Positions 44,958 through 53,133 of a DNA stretch of 64,000 nt are shown one piece after another. Where the stretch lies: the NCBI RefSeq assembly GCF_030348945.1, contig NZ_JAUCEN010000002.1, forward strand, positions 1,364,001 to 1,428,000, read 5' to 3'. Below the pieces are notes generated by a model. That model searched no databases. It was not told the origin of the DNA and saw only the letters and a list, made by a program, of their open reading frames with translations. Within the stretch, counting starts at the first letter, position 1, and each line of letters begins with the position of its first letter. A program made the translations under genes and the position numbers. Source of the stretch: Peribacillus sp. ACCC06369. GTDB taxonomy: Bacteria; Bacillota; Bacilli; Bacillales; DSM-1321.

Positions 44958-47575
44958 TAATCAATCGAGTCCGTTATTTAAAAGGACCTAATTATTTTGC
45001 TTATACACCGACGATTTGCATTGAATTGGATATAGGGGAACTGGAACAGAAACCATCTGATTCAATACCTGGATTCAATGAAAAATTGTTAAAGGCGCTC
45101 CCGAACTTGGGAAGCCATTCATGTTCAAAAGGGTATCGAGGCGGTTTCGCCGAAAGGCTGAGAAAAGGAACATGGATGGGACATATATTGGAGCATATGA
45201 CGATTGAACTTCAAAACTTGGCCGGCATCGAAGCCATTCGTGGAAAAACGATAATGATGGAAAAGAAGGGTTTTTATTATGTTACCTTTGACTATCAGGA
45301 GCCTCACTCGGGTCTTCAAGCTTTTTTAGCAGCGAAAGATATCGTGGAAGCCATCCTGAATGGTGAAAAACTTATAAATGTACAATCTTATGTAAAACAA
45401 ATAGAGCAGTTATATTATAGAAATAAACTGGGGCCAAGTACCGAAGCCATTTTTAAGGCTGCACAAGCAAAAAATATCCCTGTCGAGCGAATGGGTGATG
45501 AAAGTTTACTACGTTTAGGAACGGGTTCAAGGCAGAAGTATGTCCAGGCGACAATTTCTAGCCAGACATCGAATATTGCAGTTGAGAATTCATGTGATAA
45601 ATCAATGACCAAATTAATATTAAGAGGGTGTGGCCTTCCTATACCTGAAGGTGAAGTTGCCCATTCCATTGAAGATATCTTTACCTCGGCGGACAAGCTG
45701 GGTTTCCCATTGGTCATAAAACCGTATAATGGGAGACAAGGGCAGGGTGTCATCACCCATATCAAAAATAAGGATGAACTATTCAATGTCATCAATTGTT
45801 TGGAGTCGCATGTGGAGAAGTACATTGTCGAACGGCATATTGAAGGACATGATTATCGGTTACTGATAGTCAATGGAGAACTTATAGCCGCTAGTTTGAG
45901 GCTTCCTCCCTATATTATTGGAAACGGTAAGGAAACAATACGCAATTTGATAGAAAAGGAAAATCGTCATGCATTGCGGGGGGAAGGTCATGAAAAGCCG
46001 ATGTCAAGAATTCCGCTTACACATACCGTTACGTGTTACTTGGAAAAATCGAACCGGACGCTGAATACCATTCCGAACCAAGGGGAATTGGTTCAAGTTG
46101 TCGGCAATGCAAATCTTTCGACTGGTGGAAAGGCAATCGATGTAACGGACCAGGTCCATCCAAGCATTAGGAATATGGCGGTTGCTGCCGCGAAAGCGAT
46201 TGGTTTGGATATAGCCGGAATAGATTTTATCTGTGAGGATATATCAAAACCGATCGAACATTCACGGACTGCAATTATTGAAGTGAATGCTGCACCGGGA
46301 ATTCGAATGCATCATTATCCGAGTGAAGGGGAAAAAAGGGATGTAGGCAAAGCCATTGTCGATTATTTATTTCCGACTCGGGAAGAGGCAGCTATACCGA
46401 TCATCGCAGTGACCGGAACAAATGGAAAGACGACAACCACCCGATTGGTTCATTATTTTCTTACTAATGAAAAAACTAAGGTAGGTATGACGAATTCTGA
46501 TGGAGTATATATCGGCGATGAGGTATTGGATCAAGGTGACTGCAGTGGCCCGGTCAGTGCAAGAATGGTGTTGGGCCATCCTGAAGTTGATGTAGCCGTT
46601 TTGGAAACGGCCCGGGGAGGCATTCTGCGTGAAGGTCTGGCTTTTCGTAAATGTGATGTGGGGATCATTACTAATGTGAGTGAAGATCACCTTGGCCGTG
46701 ATGGAATCGATACATTGGATGATCTGATAAAATTAAAGAGGCTGGTAGCAGAAGTTGTACTGAAAACAGGCTATTGTGTACTGAATGCAGATGATCCGAA
46801 TGTAGCTGCCATGAACGCTTATACAGATGGGGAGGTCATTTATACCTCTACAGATGCCACCCAGCCTCACGTGAAGGCAGCGATAAATGGTGGTTGTAAA
46901 GTTTGGTACGTCAATGAACAAGGCATGATCTGTCATTCCTCTGATGGTGTCATCCATCAATTTATGGATTGCTCCATGATACCAATAACGATTAACGGCA
47001 TGGCACGTCATAATATCGCCAACTTACTTCAGGCGTTAGCCGCAGCCGAAACACAAGGGATCTCCATGGAAGAACTAAGGAGAAAGGCTGTCACATTTAT
47101 GCCTGATACCAATTTGTCTAAAGGGCGTTTCAATTTAAAAAAGTTGAAAGAGCGAACGATCATCATCGACTATGCCCATAATGAAGCAGGATTAAAGGCC
47201 ATATTCGAAACGGTCAGTGCCTATAATAAAAATCGTCTAATTACTGTTTTGGCCGGACCGGGGGACCGTATTGATGAAGAGCTTATCAGGCTCTCCAAAA
47301 TGGCGGCCATGAATTCTGATTTGTTCATCATTAAAGAAGACGAAGATTTGCGGGGAAGGGAGCCTTTCGAAGTAGCCGGGCTGCTTCAGGAAGCTGCCGT
47401 AGAAGCAGGGTTACATAAAGATCGAACATTCATCGAACCTAATGAATTGGATGCATTCGTAAAAGCCTGGGAAGCATCACAACCGGGTGACCTATTATTG
47501 TTCTTTTACACGGATTTCGAATATGTAGAGCGGTTTTTCGAAAAGGTTTCAACAAATCCATTGCCAAAGAAATAA
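44954..47575 (+). CDS. cphA: Cyanophycin synthetase CphA
   Basis: 873 residues, full length. Makes multi-L-arginyl-poly-L-aspartate, a nitrogen, carbon and energy store, by adding Asp then Arg at two ATP sites. Residues 1-160 are the N-terminal domain; about 210-470 the ATP-grasp domain (FPLVIKPYNGRQGQGV near 253, IIEVNAAPGIRMHHYPSEGE near 442); about 480-873 the Mur-ligase-like domain with ATP loop VTGTNGKTTTTRLVH near 490 and the NVSEDHLGRDGI segment near 575. Last gene of the cphB-cphA operon. Its terminator follows within 10 bases. Confidence 0.94.
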   Translation: MIINRVRYLKGPNYFAYTPTICIELDIGELEQKPSDSIPGFNEKLLKALPNLGSHSCSKGYRGGFAERLRKGTWMGHILEHMTIELQNLAGIEAIRGKTIMMEKKGFYYVTFDYQEPHSGLQAFLAAKDIVEAILNGEKLINVQSYVKQIEQLYYRNKLGPSTEAIFKAAQAKNIPVERMGDESLLRLGTGSRQKYVQATISSQTSNIAVENSCDKSMTKLILRGCGLPIPEGEVAHSIEDIFTSADKLGFPLVIKPYNGRQGQGVITHIKNKDELFNVINCLESHVEKYIVERHIEGHDYRLLIVNGELIAASLRLPPYIIGNGKETIRNLIEKENRHALRGEGHEKPMSRIPLTHTVTCYLEKSNRTLNTIPNQGELVQVVGNANLSTGGKAIDVTDQVHPSIRNMAVAAAKAIGLDIAGIDFICEDISKPIEHSRTAIIEVNAAPGIRMHHYPSEGEKRDVGKAIVDYLFPTREEAAIPIIAVTGTNGKTTTTRLVHYFLTNEKTKVGMTNSDGVYIGDEVLDQGDCSGPVSARMVLGHPEVDVAVLETARGGILREGLAFRKCDVGIITNVSEDHLGRDGIDTLDDLIKLKRLVAEVVLKTGYCVLNADDPNVAAMNAYTDGEVIYTSTDATQPHVKAAINGGCKVWYVNEQGMICHSSDGVIHQFMDCSMIPITINGMARHNIANLLQALAAAETQGISMEELRRKAVTFMPDTNLSKGRFNLKKLKERTIIIDYAHNEAGLKAIFETVSAYNKNRLITVLAGPGDRIDEELIRLSKMAAMNSDLFIIKEDEDLRGREPFEVAGLLQEAAVEAGLHKDRTFIEPNELDAFVKAWEASQPGDLLLFFYTDFEYVERFFEKVSTNPLPKK

Positions 47576-47612
47576 AAAAAGTGCATTCCGCCCTGCGGAA
47601 TGCACTTTTTTG
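47574..47612. terminator. Terminator after cphA
   Basis: AAAAAGTGCATTCCGC-CCT-GCGGAATGCACTTTTTT, sixteen-pair stem. Confidence 0.9.
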
Positions 47613-47646
47613 TCTTTTCCTTCTGAATCACTTGGTAACTGAATAT

Positions 47647-47833
47647 TTAAATGGAAATTTGATTGAAATCGTCCATATAAGTGATTTCTTTAAGTCCCAC
47701 GGGTTTCACGTAAGGATTATTTGAAAGTACTTCAATCTCTTTTTCTGTTAAAACCTTTTTACTCATTTGATATACAAAATAGTATCCTATAGGCAGACTT
47801 TTTTTAAGTGTCTGCTCTATAGGGTACAGTTTA
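47647..47833 (-). mobile_element. Relic of the left end of an IS3-family (IS150-like) element
   Basis: On the minus strand, ACTGTACCCTATAGAGCAGACAC is followed by AGTCTGCCTATAGGATA (given in parts), forming an imperfect end hairpin. The 39-codon frame from 47766 to 47647 reads LTEKEIEVLSNNPYVKPVG and ITYMDDFNQ, the N-terminus of IS150-type OrfA (helix-turn-helix subunit), then stops. The rest of the element is gone. Confidence 0.6.
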
Positions 47834-47841
47834 TAGTTGGA

Positions 47842-48627
47842 TTAGCTTTTTTTCATAACCGTTTCAGTCACAGTAGGGACATTGGCATGGTCTTTTTTAT
47901 ATACTTTTTGAAGCACGATGGATTGAACAATCATGAATAAACCTCCGATTGACCAATACAGTGGCAATGCAGCAGGAGCGGAGAAAGAAATGAATAAAAT
48001 CATTACTGGTGAGAGCAGGCTCATCAGCTTCATTTGCTTCTGCTGTTCTTCCGGCATTTGTCTCATGGAAATGACCGATTGGAAGTAATAAATGACGCCA
48101 GCGATAATCGCCATGGCAATATTCGGCTGGCCAAGGCTGTACCAAAGGAAACTATGGGTCGCGATTTCATGGGAACCTTGAATCGCATAATAAAAACCCA
48201 TTAGAATCGGCATTTGAATCAAAAGCGGCAGGCATCCCATATTTAGAGGATTGACTCCGTGTTTTTGGTAAAGCTGCATCATTTCCTGTTGAAGGGCCTT
48301 TTGTTTAGCTGGATCTTTCGTCTCTTTAATTTTCTGCTGGATTGCTGTCATTTCCGGTTTCAGCCCATTCATCTTCGTTTTCATGCTGAGCTGTGTTTTA
48401 TATTGCTTGGCAGTCAGCGGAAGCAAAACTAGACGGATTAAAAATGTCATCATGATGATGCTTAAACCATAGTTACCATTAAATAAATCAGCATTAAATT
48501 CAAGCATTTTTGTCATGGGGTTAACCAATGCAGTATGAAATGGGCCGCTCGTTGCTGCAGAGCACCCTGTCAAAAGGGTCGTTGCTAGAAATAGGACGGT
48601 AAATAGAAACATGTTTTTCTTCTTCAA
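47842..48627 (-). CDS. yidC2: Membrane protein insertase YidC2 (YqjG type)
   Basis: 261 residues. Lipoprotein signal with lipobox LLTGCS near 18-23, then the five membrane segments of the YidC/Oxa1 fold: GNYGLSIIMMTFLIRLVLLPL near 52 (split) contains the conserved hydrophilic-groove Arg, and GVNPLNMGCLPLLIQMPILMGFYYAI near 123. Inserts membrane proteins. TTG start at 48627, fixed by AGGAGGAATCATT. It lies 27 bases after the MifM-like gene, and its ribosome site can pair with the last codons of that gene; the arrangement is that of B. subtilis mifM-yidC2. Confidence 0.92.
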   Translation of the reverse strand: MKKKNMFLFTVLFLATTLLTGCSAATSGPFHTALVNPMTKMLEFNADLFNGNYGLSIIMMTFLIRLVLLPLTAKQYKTQLSMKTKMNGLKPEMTAIQQKIKETKDPAKQKALQQEMMQLYQKHGVNPLNMGCLPLLIQMPILMGFYYAIQGSHEIATHSFLWYSLGQPNIAMAIIAGVIYYFQSVISMRQMPEEQQKQMKLMSLLSPVMILFISFSAPAALPLYWSIGGLFMIVQSIVLQKVYKKDHANVPTVTETVMKKS

Positions 48628-48634
48628 AATGATT

Positions 48635-48673
48635 CCTCCTCGAATTGTTAGTGGTTAAACAACGAGAAGGAGG
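48635..48673 (-). promoter_or_regulatory. Hairpin hiding the yidC2 ribosome site
   Basis: On the minus strand CCTCCT (48673-48668, in the last codons of the MifM-like gene) pairs with the AGGAGG ribosome site (48640-48635). The stem continues with CG/CG and TTGTT/AACAA, separated by small bulges. A ribosome stalled near the end of the upstream frame would open it. Confidence 0.75.
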
Positions 48674-48942
48674 CTTGGCTCATCGGAATCATCGGGTGAG
48701 TCCTTTTGCCGGATAAATGTGAAAAAGCGCTGTGCACCACGCCAATCAAAACTGCTGCCTGCATGAACAGGGGATTTACTTTTATCTGAATGAACGGAAG
48801 CTTGATATTTATCGTTCAAGAGCGATTGCTTTTTATTTAAGAAATAAAAAGCAGCCAGTGGAAAGACAAAGGTAAATAAGTAACCTGCCCATACCGCATG
48901 GCGAACGGTCTGATAATCGAATTCTAATAATAATTCCCACAT
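48655..48942 (-). CDS. mifM: MifM-like nascent-chain sensor of membrane insertion
   Basis: 95 residues, the same length as B. subtilis MifM. One membrane segment at about 18-36 (VWAGYLFTFVFPLAAFYFL) then a soluble tail. The end FIRQKDSPDDSDEPSLLLVV resembles the MifM arrest region (Arg and aromatic residues, then an acidic stretch before SLLL). Known model: when YidC1 is short, MifM stalls the ribosome, unfolds the hairpin and turns on yidC2. Arrest residues differ here (RFFTFIRQK), so the stall needs testing. ATG after GAGGGATTCCT. Confidence 0.78.
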   Translation of the reverse strand: MWELLLEFDYQTVRHAVWAGYLFTFVFPLAAFYFLNKKQSLLNDKYQASVHSDKSKSPVHAGSSFDWRGAQRFFTFIRQKDSPDDSDEPSLLLVV

Positions 48943-49263
48943 AGGAATCCCTCGTTTTTTCTAAGATAAGAAAATTTAGTTCGGTTAGCCTCCAAGTAAT
49001 AAAGCAAGTAACGATTTAAGGCCTTGAATGACTATTGATCTTACTGAGTTTAAATCATTAAGAACACTATATCAAATTCTAGTGGAAGAAGCTAAAAAAT
49101 ATAGGGGTATTTTCAAAAAAACAAACAGGGAATTTTTTCCGGAGTGTTAATTTGACGTTAAAGGTCCTTTTAGAATCCAGAGATGTAATTTGAGCGAAGA
49201 TTACACACATGGTCATTCGTCTACATACGGATAAAAGGAAGTTCAATTATGAGCTGAAAAGGT

Positions 49264-49790
49264 ATGAAACCGTAGGATTCATTTGATCAACAGAACTACC
49301 ATAACGGTACTGAAAATAATTTATATCAAAATGCACATCCCCGTTACATTGAAAATGATTACTCGGCAGCGCCATTTCCTTTTGAAAATCAGATAATGGA
49401 TTAAGGACTCCGCCCGGCCCGCCTGGTCCGTCCTACGGTGGGGGCGAGCCGCCGCCACGGCCGCCGCAAGGAGGAGGCCCGCCTCATATAGCTCCGCCTT
49501 TATTTATTCCACAACTTCACGATGGAATGTATAAGGCAATTGACGCTGGATCAATGAAAGGGTGCTTATACCAAAATACGTATGTTTCGCTTAAAAATGG
49601 CCGTTCATTTTGGTTTTACCCCACTTATTTCGGCTATAATTCCGTGGCAGGTTATCGATGGAGACGAAGTCAACAGCGATGGGCCTATTATGGAACGGAC
49701 GCGCATGAGATACAATCATTTCAATGTTTTTTTTCATTTAAAGTTTCAATCCAAAAAATAATCAGGAAAATCGGAAATGATACCATCTAA
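49264..49790 (+). pseudogene. Decayed proline-rich spore-type protein gene
   Basis: A frame beginning ATG 49264 with AAAAGGT upstream has TAG at codon 4, continues DSFDQQNYHNGTENN to near 49400, shifts frame, then reads TPPGPPGPSYGGGEPPP in a GC-rich stretch (49410-49500) and the tail GCLYQNTYVSLKNGRSFWFYPT, split as GCLYQNTYVSLKNG and RSFWFYPTYFGYNSVAGYRW. That tail matches a Bacillus family of Pro/Gly-rich proteins (often misnamed transporter) thought to be spore-related. A T-run near 49730 suggests another shift and a lost stop. Confidence 0.6.
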
Positions 49791-50567
49791 CTTCATCTTT
49801 TCAAACATGCGCATTTGTTTTTTATTGTTGACAGTCCATGTATATACTTTCATCCCGTGCTCTTGGATTCGCATTTGCAGCTTCGTATTTAAAATCGTTT
49901 GCTTTGGATTCAAAAATGATGCAAACTCTGCAATCTCTTTTAATTTTTGGTCATTAATGCGCCGTTTTATCAAAACGCCCACTTGTATGTCCGGCATTAG
50001 TTGATGAAACCTTTTCATGGATTCCATATCGAACGAATGAACCATTATCCTATTATTACCTGTTGAATATTCTTGGAATTTCCCTAATTCTTCTGCAAGT
50101 TTCTTTTCAATCCCGGGATAAGAAGATGGATGTTTTATTTCGATTAAGATTCCAACTTCTGACCCGAAATTCTCCAATACCTCACTTAGTAAAGGAATCC
50201 TTTCGTTTTTATACCGAGTATGATACCAGCTTCCTGCATCCAATTCCTTTAATTCGGCAGCCGTGTAATCACGGAGGTTCCCTTTGCCGCTTGTGGTTCG
50301 ATCCAGGGTGGGATCATGATGAACCACAAGTACTTCATCTTTACTAAGATGGATATCCACTTCCAGGAAATCAGCTCCCAATTCAATTGCTTTGATATAA
50401 GATGCCATTGTATTCTCGGGGCAATATCCAGATGCACCGCGATGTCCAATTTTAAGGGGGGAATGCTGCTTTATGAAGCTTTCAGGGAAATCACTCTTTG
50501 TTCTTTTAGAGTAGAGAACGAACAAGACAAGGATGGTTACCAAGAAAATAAGAAAAAATGCGATCAC
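49746..50567 (-). CDS. Glycerophosphodiester phosphodiesterase with membrane anchor
   Basis: 273 residues: membrane segment at 1-20, then a GDPD TIM barrel. IGHRGASGYCPENTMASY near 42 holds the catalytic His, FLEVDIHLSKD near 70 the metal Glu and Asp, VVHHDPTLDRTTSGKG near 84 the second His, and LIEIKH near 145 the metal Glu. Releases sn-glycerol 3-phosphate from glycerophosphodiesters. GTG start after AAAGGAGTGTGAAAG. Its 3' end overlaps the decayed gene on the other strand. Confidence 0.9.
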   Translation of the reverse strand: MIAFFLIFLVTILVLFVLYSKRTKSDFPESFIKQHSPLKIGHRGASGYCPENTMASYIKAIELGADFLEVDIHLSKDEVLVVHHDPTLDRTTSGKGNLRDYTAAELKELDAGSWYHTRYKNERIPLLSEVLENFGSEVGILIEIKHPSSYPGIEKKLAEELGKFQEYSTGNNRIMVHSFDMESMKRFHQLMPDIQVGVLIKRRINDQKLKEIAEFASFLNPKQTILNTKLQMRIQEHGMKVYTWTVNNKKQMRMFEKMKLDGIISDFPDYFLD

Positions 50568-50791
50568 CTTTCACACTCCTTTTAGACACAGTAATTAAAA
50601 TTCTTCGATATCATTTACCCAAACTTAAAGAAAATAAAAGAAATTTGCAATTTGACAGCCTCATTTCATAATTTTACATGTTAGGTAGGAAAAAATCATG
50701 TTTTACACAATGAGATTATTCAGACATAAAAGGATTTATTGGAAAGGTATGGAATACATATAATTTAAGTATCAATAAGGGGGGAAAGCAG

Positions 50792-52108
50792 ATGGAATTG
50801 CAGGTGAAACCGAAGTCTAAAAAATGGAAGGGTAATTTTGGTTTATATTTTTCCTTGCCCATTCTCTCATGGGCTTTTTACGATTTTGCCAATACGATTT
50901 TTTCCTCTAATATCAATACGATTTTCTTTCCATTCTTCCTCCAGGAACAGATTGGGGAAAATGCTGTTCTTGATCAGATTGCCAGTACCTTCATCTCGTA
51001 CGCAAATGCGATTGCCAGTTTGTTTCTTGTTTTGTTTTCCCCGCTGTTCGGGGTCATGATTGATCGAACGGGAAAAATGAAAAAATACATTATGATATTC
51101 ACGCTCATATCTGTTGCAAGTACATTTTTAATGGGGGTGTTTGGGGGGGTATCATTCGATGGAAAGTTTCTGGGGATTCCAATTTCCTTAGTGATCGTCA
51201 TTCTTTTATTTGTGATAGCTAAGTTTTTCTATCATTCAAGTCTTGTTTTCTATGATACGATGATGAGTGATTTAGGTACGAAACAGCAATTGCCGCTTAT
51301 ATCAGGATTTGGAGTGGCCGTAGGATACCTTGGAACGTTGGTGGGACTGTCAATCTATCCTTTCATAAGTAAAGGTAGTTCACATGAAGCCTTTATGCCC
51401 ACGGCCATTTTATTTCTGGTTTTTTCCCTTCCCTTATTCTTTTTTTTAAAAGAGACTCCAAAACAGCAAAAAGCCAAACAACCTTTTTTATCTGGTTATA
51501 AGGAAATTAAAGCAACATTTAAAGAGATGCAATCCTATCGATTGGTTTTTACATTCATGATTGCTTATTTCTTTTTAAACGATGCAATTGCGACCACTAT
51601 TGGCATGATGGCCGTATATGCCAAGACTGTTGTCGGATTTTCCTCAAGCGGTTTCATTTTGCTTTACTTGGTATCTACAGTATCGAGTATTGCCGGTTCG
51701 TTTCTGTTTGGATACATCACTCAGTCGAAGGGACCGCGGCTAGCTGTGACATATGTGGGAATTCTGCTCTTGGTCGCTTTATTTATAGCGGTCTTCGCAC
51801 AAACCGCTCTTTGGTTCTGGGTTGCAGGGAGTATGTTCGGCATTTCGCTGGGTTCGATGTGGGTGACATCACGGACATATATCATTGAATTGACCCCGGA
51901 GGAGAAGAGGGGACAATTTTTTGGACTATTTGCATTCTCTGGAAAAGTCTCTTCAATAATCGGTCCGCTTTTATATGGAACGATTACGTTGGTTTTCCAT
52001 GATCTCGGTACATTGGCGAGCCGGATGGCATTAGGGTCACTGATTATCATGGCCGTAATAGGTCTGGGTTTTCTTTTGAAAATGAAGGGTTTGGAAGAAG
52101 TGAAATAA
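50792..52108 (+). CDS. MFS transporter of the UMF1 / Atg22-like family (YxiO type)
   Basis: 438 residues, twelve membrane segments. SWAFYDFANTIFSSNINTIFFPFFL near 27 (given as SWAFYDFANTIFSSN and INTIFFPFFL) is the UMF1 signature, with GVMIDRTGKMKKY near 90 as the MFS loop motif and MWVTSRTYIIELTPEEKRGQFFGL near 350 in two parts. Substrate unknown; yeast Atg22 exports amino acids from the vacuole. AAGGGGGGAAAGCAG ribosome site. Single gene, convergent with ohr. Confidence 0.85.
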   Translation: MELQVKPKSKKWKGNFGLYFSLPILSWAFYDFANTIFSSNINTIFFPFFLQEQIGENAVLDQIASTFISYANAIASLFLVLFSPLFGVMIDRTGKMKKYIMIFTLISVASTFLMGVFGGVSFDGKFLGIPISLVIVILLFVIAKFFYHSSLVFYDTMMSDLGTKQQLPLISGFGVAVGYLGTLVGLSIYPFISKGSSHEAFMPTAILFLVFSLPLFFFLKETPKQQKAKQPFLSGYKEIKATFKEMQSYRLVFTFMIAYFFLNDAIATTIGMMAVYAKTVVGFSSSGFILLYLVSTVSSIAGSFLFGYITQSKGPRLAVTYVGILLLVALFIAVFAQTALWFWVAGSMFGISLGSMWVTSRTYIIELTPEEKRGQFFGLFAFSGKVSSIIGPLLYGTITLVFHDLGTLASRMALGSLIIMAVIGLGFLLKMKGLEEVK

Positions 52109-52110
52109 GG

Positions 52111-52154
52111 AAAAGGGAATGGACCAAAGCTTCGCTGCCGGGTCCATTCCCTTT
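52111..52154. terminator. Hairpin between convergent UMF1 and ohr genes
   Basis: AAAGGGAATGGACC and GGTCCATTCCCTTT, fourteen pairs. Confidence 0.8.
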
Positions 52155-52162
52155 CATAATCT

Positions 52163-52579
52163 TTATACCAAAATCAAGGTGACGTCGACATTCCCGCGAG
52201 TTGCTTTTGAATAGGGGCAGGTCATGTGAGCTTTTTTGGCAAAGTCTTCGGCTTCTTCCCTGCTTAGGTCAGGAATCGAAACATCCAACCTTACAGCCAA
52301 TTTAAAGCCGCCGTCTTCCTCATCTTTACCGATCGTGACATTTGCTGTCACGGATGTATCGACTTTTTTCTTTTCTTTTTGCAGAACAAGATTCAAGGCA
52401 CTGTCAAAACAAGCCGCATAACCGGCTGCAAATAACTGTTCAGGGTTTGTAGCGCGCTCACCCGAACCACCTAATTCCTTCGGTGACCTCACATCGAAAT
52501 CCAAAATTCCGTCCTCTGACTTTACATGTCCTTCACGACCACCGTGTACGGTAACTGCTGCTGTATATAATGGTTTCAA
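52163..52579 (-). CDS. ohr: Organic hydroperoxide resistance protein (Ohr/OsmC family)
   Basis: 138 residues. Thiol peroxidase that reduces organic and fatty-acid hydroperoxides. The peroxidatic Cys lies in AAGYAACFDSALN near 54 and the resolving Cys in HMTCPYSKATRGN near 120; Arg in PKELGG...ERATNPEQLFA region supports the active site. TTG 52579 is chosen because AAAGGAG is 9 bases upstream and the protein then begins MKPLYTAAVTVHGG, the family start; the TTG at 52588 abuts the site. No OhrR gene is adjacent. Confidence 0.92.
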   Translation of the reverse strand: MKPLYTAAVTVHGGREGHVKSEDGILDFDVRSPKELGGSGERATNPEQLFAAGYAACFDSALNLVLQKEKKKVDTSVTANVTIGKDEEDGGFKLAVRLDVSIPDLSREEAEDFAKKAHMTCPYSKATRGNVDVTLILV

Positions 52580-52694
52580 TGAAAACAACTCCTTTGTTTA
52601 TTCTTACTATCATTAGTTCCCTACTATAAGTCTTATTAAACAAAATGATAGGGAGTTTATGGAGGCTATTGTTTTAAATTGGAAGAAATTGTTT

Positions 52695-52725
52695 TATAAT
52701 AAACTGTATTAGGAAGTGTAATACA
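52695..52725 (+). promoter_or_regulatory. YtrA-type operator at the start of the ABC operon
   Basis: A TATAAT -10 element (52695-52700) is followed at once by the inverted repeat TGTATTA-GGAAGTG-TAATACA (52705-52725), which covers the transcription start. This position fits autorepression by the GntR protein encoded first in the operon. The -35 (TTTAAA, 16 bases upstream) is weak. Confidence 0.65.
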
Positions 52726-52749
52726 CCCATTGTTCTAGGAGGGTTGATG

Positions 52750-53133
52750 ATGTTTGAGTTGGATGTACAAAGTGGAAAGCCGATATATGAGCAATTGATG
52801 GATAAGTTTAAGGAACTAATGATCAATGAAGTTTTACAGGAACATAATCAGCTCCCATCCATTCGAATATTGAATCAGGAATTGACGGTCAATCCAAATA
52901 CAATCCAAAATGCATACAAGCAGCTTGAAGCTGACGGTTATATATATACTTTACCAGGCAAAGGGAATTTCGTGGCACCTCCTAAATCTTTGAAAAATTC
53001 ATTAAAAGTAGAAAAGATCAGACACGAGCTTGCAAAGGTTCTCGCTGAAGCTCTGTATATCGGAATCGAAAAACATGAAATTTATAGATTAGTAAAAGAA
53101 ATCAGTCCATTGGCAAAGGGGGGAGATTCATGA
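52750..53133 (+). CDS. GntR family regulator, YtrA subfamily
   Basis: 127 residues: winged helix at about 5-75 (GKPIYEQLMDKFKELMIN, LPSIRILNQELTVNPNTIQNAYK, the latter split at NQEL) and a short helical dimerisation tail instead of a large ligand domain, the mark of the YtrA group. These repress ABC transporters encoded behind them and respond to cell-wall antibiotics in B. subtilis. Overlaps the ATPase gene by four bases. AGGAGGG lies 6 bases before ATG 52750. Confidence 0.88.
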   Translation: MFELDVQSGKPIYEQLMDKFKELMINEVLQEHNQLPSIRILNQELTVNPNTIQNAYKQLEADGYIYTLPGKGNFVAPPKSLKNSLKVEKIRHELAKVLAEALYIGIEKHEIYRLVKEISPLAKGGDS

